Source of the DNA: Paraburkholderia nodosa
Lineage (GTDB): Bacteria; Pseudomonadota; Gammaproteobacteria; Burkholderiales; Burkholderiaceae
NCBI RefSeq assembly: GCF_001718195.1
Contig: NZ_MCNV01000017.1
Span: 99,489-163,488 of the forward strand
Direction of reading: 5' to 3'
Length of the DNA stretch: 64,000 bases
A program made the translations under genes and the position numbers. The notes beneath the pieces are model-generated. The model saw only the letters and a list, made by a program, of their open reading frames with translations, searched no databases and was not told where the DNA came from. Positions 61,572 to 64,000 of this stretch are shown one piece after another. Positions within the stretch are counted from its first letter, which is position 1; the number at the start of each line of letters is the position of its first letter.

Positions 61572-62804
61572 TCAAACGCGACGCTCAAATGCGCGACGCT
61601 CAAAGACGGTCTCGCCGCCGCGCACCACGCGCGCGCAGAGCGGACGGCCAATCCAGTAAGCCAGCTCCGCGAGTGACTGCACCGACCAAACGGCAAAGTC
61701 TGCGGGACGGCCAGCCGTGAGCGTGCCATGACGCTCTGCGTCGCCAAAAGCCTGCGCGGCGTGCCGCGTCACGCCCTGCAACACCTCGGGCACGGTCATG
61801 CGAAACAGCGTGGTCGCCATGTTCATCATGAGCAGCAGCGAAGTGGCGGGCGACGTGCCCGGATTGCTGTCGGTCGAAATGGCGATCGGCACCTCGTAGC
61901 GCCGCAGCAAGTCGAGCGGCGGCAGCTGCGTTTCGCGGATGAAGTAGTACGCGCCCGGCAGCAGCACCGCCACCGTGCCCGCCTGCTTCATGGCGGCGAC
62001 GCCCGCTTCGTCGAGAAACTCGAGATGGTCGGCGGACAACGCGTTGTAACGCGCCGCGAGCGCTGCGCCGCCGCTATTGGAAAGCTGCTCGGCGTGCATC
62101 TTGACCGCAAGCTTGCGCCGCGCGGCCGCCTCGAACACGCGCTCGCTCTGCGCGAGCGAAAATCCGATTCGTTCGCAGAACACATCGACAGCGTCCACGA
62201 GCCCCTCGTCGGCCAGCGCAGGAAGCATACGTTCGCACACTTCGTCGATATAGTCGTCGGCGCGGCCGGCGAACTCCGGCGGCAACGCATGTGCGCCGAG
62301 AAACGTCGTCCGCACCGTGACCGGATAACGCTCGCCAAGCTGACGCGCGACGCGCAGCATCTTGCGCTCGCTCGCCAGATCGAGGCCATAGCCCGATTTG
62401 ATTTCGACTGCCGTTACGCCTTCGGCGAGCAACGCTTCGAGACGCGTTGCCGACTGCGCGAACAGCGCGGCTTCGTCGGCCGCGCGCGTGGCGCGCACCG
62501 TCGAGACGATGCCGCCGCCCTGCCGCGCGATTTCTTCGTAGCTCACGCCCGCAAGGCGCTGCGCGAATTCATCGGCGCGCTGTCCGCCATAGACGAGGTG
62601 TGTGTGGCAATCCACGAGGCCTGGCATGACCCAGGCGCCGCCCAGGTCTTCGCACGGCCAATCGGTGAATGGCGCGGGCAATTCGGCAGCGGCGCCGAGC
62701 CACGCGATCTTGCCGTCTTCCACAGCAATCGCCGCGTTCTCGACGACGTGGCCCGGATCGCCATGCGGGCACAGGTTGAGGTTTTGCCAGAGTGTGCGTT
62801 TCAT
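61572..62804 (-). CDS. hutI: Imidazolonepropionase
   Basis: This 410-residue amidohydrolase opens the imidazolone ring to give formimidoyl-glutamate. It shows GLVDCHTHLVYGGQRADEF (metal His pair), YGLDLASERKMLRVAR, FLGAHALPPEF, HAEQLSNSGGA and the Asp-containing STDSNPGT near the C-terminus. Its start codon overlaps the hutD stop by one base (TGATG), so translation is coupled. It lies 14 bp before hutF. Confidence 0.96.
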   Translation of the reverse strand: MKRTLWQNLNLCPHGDPGHVVENAAIAVEDGKIAWLGAAAELPAPFTDWPCEDLGGAWVMPGLVDCHTHLVYGGQRADEFAQRLAGVSYEEIARQGGGIVSTVRATRAADEAALFAQSATRLEALLAEGVTAVEIKSGYGLDLASERKMLRVARQLGERYPVTVRTTFLGAHALPPEFAGRADDYIDEVCERMLPALADEGLVDAVDVFCERIGFSLAQSERVFEAAARRKLAVKMHAEQLSNSGGAALAARYNALSADHLEFLDEAGVAAMKQAGTVAVLLPGAYYFIRETQLPPLDLLRRYEVPIAISTDSNPGTSPATSLLLMMNMATTLFRMTVPEVLQGVTRHAAQAFGDAERHGTLTAGRPADFAVWSVQSLAELAYWIGRPLCARVVRGGETVFERRAFERRV

Positions 62805-63493
62805 CAGGTATGCACAGCATCGCGCGATGCCGTTTCCGTAGTGTCTTGCGGCGGCTCTTGCAGCACATCTAGCGCAACGGCGAGCAAGGCGCCCGCGCCG
62901 CGCGTGTCGATGTGCAAAGCGCGTTGCGCATCGAGCGTATCGATGCGCAGCGTGTCACCCGCTTCGAGGCGCACGTGACGTTCGTTATCCACGCGCACAT
63001 CCTGCCCGCCTTGCGCGCAGTAGAGCAATACCGTTTGCGCATGCATGCTGCGCCGCTCGTTTGCGCGCCACACTTCGAGCGTGCCGCGCGCCGCATCGCG
63101 GCGCACCATCAGGTTGAAGTCGCGCGTGGCGCCGTTCACGAGGCGCGCGTCGATCGCGGCTTCTCCCGCGAAATGCGCGACGTCGAGGGGCTGCGTGAGC
63201 ACATGCGTACGCCCCGCTTCGTCGAGCAGCATGCCCGCGCCGTCGAGCAGCACCAGCGTCCGATCGACGCCCTCGAAGCGCGAGAACGGCCCCGCCTGCG
63301 CGACATCGGCCACGCTCACGCGCCACGCGAACGCGTCCAGTGACGCGTCGGCACGCGATGCCACGTGCGCCACCGCGATTTCGCGCGTGACGCCGCCGCC
63401 GTTCTTCCACGGCGACGCCACGAGCGCCGCGCCACGCAGCAGCGTGAGCCTGGCGCCCCCCGCCGCGCCGCCTACCGCTTTTTCGCCGCTCAT
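62804..63493 (-). CDS. hutD: HutD-family protein
   Basis: This 229-residue cupin-fold protein matches HutD, a conserved but non-catalytic member of proteobacterial hut operons thought to limit or tune histidine use. Visible signatures are SPWKNGGGVTREIAV, FAWRVSVADVAQAGPFSRFEGVDRTLVLLDG and RLVNGATRDFNLMVRR. The start at 63493 overlaps the hutU stop by 4 bp (ATGA), and its stop overlaps the hutI start by 1 bp. Confidence 0.93.
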   Translation of the reverse strand: MSGEKAVGGAAGGARLTLLRGAALVASPWKNGGGVTREIAVAHVASRADASLDAFAWRVSVADVAQAGPFSRFEGVDRTLVLLDGAGMLLDEAGRTHVLTQPLDVAHFAGEAAIDARLVNGATRDFNLMVRRDAARGTLEVWRANERRSMHAQTVLLYCAQGGQDVRVDNERHVRLEAGDTLRIDTLDAQRALHIDTRGAGALLAVALDVLQEPPQDTTETASRDAVHT

Positions 63494-64000
63494 CGGCCGA
63501 GCATCGGCAGCTTGAGACCCGCCTCGCGCGCGGTCTGCTGCGCGAGTTCGTAGCCGGCATCCGCGTGGCGCATCACGCCCGTGGCCGGATCGTTGAGCAG
63601 CACGCGGCCCAGACGCTCGTGCGCCGCCTGCGTGCCGTCCGCCACGATCACCACCCCCGAGTGCTGCGAGAAGCCCATGCCGACGCCGCCGCCGTGGTGC
63701 AGCGACACCCACGACGCACCGCCCGCCGTGTTCAGCAGCGCATTGAGCAGCGGCCAGTCGCTCACCGCGTCCGAGCCGTCCTTCATCGATTCCGTTTCGC
63801 GGTTCGGGCTCGCCACCGAGCCGGTGTCGAGGTGGTCGCGGCCGATGACGACCGGCGCCTTCAGCTCGCCGTTCTTGACCATTTCGTTGAACGCCTGGCC
63901 GAGACGATAGCGATCCTTCACGCCCACCCAGCAGATACGCGCCGGCAGGCCCTGGAACGCGATGCGCTCGCGCGCCATGTCGAGCCAGTTGTGCAGGTGC
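63490..64000 (-). CDS. hutU: Urocanate hydratase, C-terminal part (runs off the window)
   Basis: The C-terminal 169 residues of urocanase are present: HNWLDMARERIAFQGLPARICWVG, FNEMVKNGELKAPVVIGRDHLDTGSVASPNRETESMKDGSDAVSDWP and ASWVSLHHGGGVGMGFSQHSG, all highly conserved. The frame is open to position 64000, and the start lies outside the window. It is the first hut gene in view; hutH and a regulator (hutC or LysR-type) would be expected further upstream on this strand. Confidence 0.97.
   Translation of the reverse strand, partial: HLHNWLDMARERIAFQGLPARICWVGVKDRYRLGQAFNEMVKNGELKAPVVIGRDHLDTGSVASPNRETESMKDGSDAVSDWPLLNALLNTAGGASWVSLHHGGGVGMGFSQHSGVVIVADGTQAAHERLGRVLLNDPATGVMRHADAGYELAQQTAREAGLKLPMLGR

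Overview
The window is GC-rich, densely coded DNA from a Burkholderiales proteobacterium, most like Paraburkholderia or Caballeronia. The evidence is a luxR-rsaL-luxI quorum-sensing locus of the BraR/RsaL/BraI type, a betaproteobacterial porin, a hut operon that uses the HutF/HutG branch, and many LysR-regulated catabolic clusters. All calls come from reading the sequence and its translations. No database search was run, so gene symbols are given only where motifs and context agree.

Layout. 0-1.8 kb: quorum sensing (luxR, rsaL on the opposite strand, luxI, and a 20-bp lux-box-like palindrome between rsaL and luxI). 1.9-9.7 kb: a DHA2 drug-type exporter, a universal stress protein, an Fnr-type iron-sulfur regulator, an EgtB/SenA-type nonheme iron enzyme, a NIPSNAP protein divergent from a LysR regulator, and an HxlR regulator divergent from an alpha/beta hydrolase. 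9.75-19.6 kb: an eleven-gene minus-strand operon for a type II-secretion-like machine (GspG, GspF, GspE, PilM/N/O/P-like proteins, a lipoprotein secretin and three further pseudopilin-like proteins). 19.8-24.5 kb: two NarL-type response regulators, a cytoplasmic PAS histidine kinase, a Sco copper chaperone and a lytic transglycosylase. 24.6-40.8 kb: an eight-gene minus-strand operon with two multicopper-oxidase (MCO) subunits, a 2755-residue secreted MCO-like/beta-helix giant, a small secreted protein, two LolA-like paralogues, a cytochrome c/periplasmic-binding-protein fusion and a small membrane protein. A single-TM orphan diverges from its head.

42.4-47.6 kb: an acid-transport and CoA-transfer cluster (MFS, LysR, VOC protein, HMG-CoA lyase, CoA-transferase family III). 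47.6-54.1 kb: a 25-bp repeat cluster, a 2-hydroxyacid dehydrogenase, and a gamma-glutamyltransferase/MHS transporter/LysR cluster. 54.3-58.1 kb: decayed DNA with type VI secretion remnants (tssJ and tssL fragments) and an internally deleted NCS1 permease, with an intact phospholipase D-family lipoprotein between them. 58.2-64 kb: a porin and the hut operon (hutU partial, hutD, hutI, hutF, hutG).

The most notable content is 9.7-42.2 kb. I read it as one system: a dedicated secretion machine, its two-component control, a copper-delivery protein, a wall-opening enzyme, and a 16-kb operon of secreted redox proteins. The copper-ligand motifs of a type-C two-domain multicopper oxidase are split between two adjacent genes. 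One protein carries only the domain-1 ligands (HxHG and HCH...H...M) and the other only the domain-2 ligands (HxxHxH and HxH). The N-terminal MCO-like domains of the giant carry none of them. Related TCCCTAC/GTAGGGA-centred sequences recur in the upstream regions of several of these transcription units, which suggests a shared regulator.
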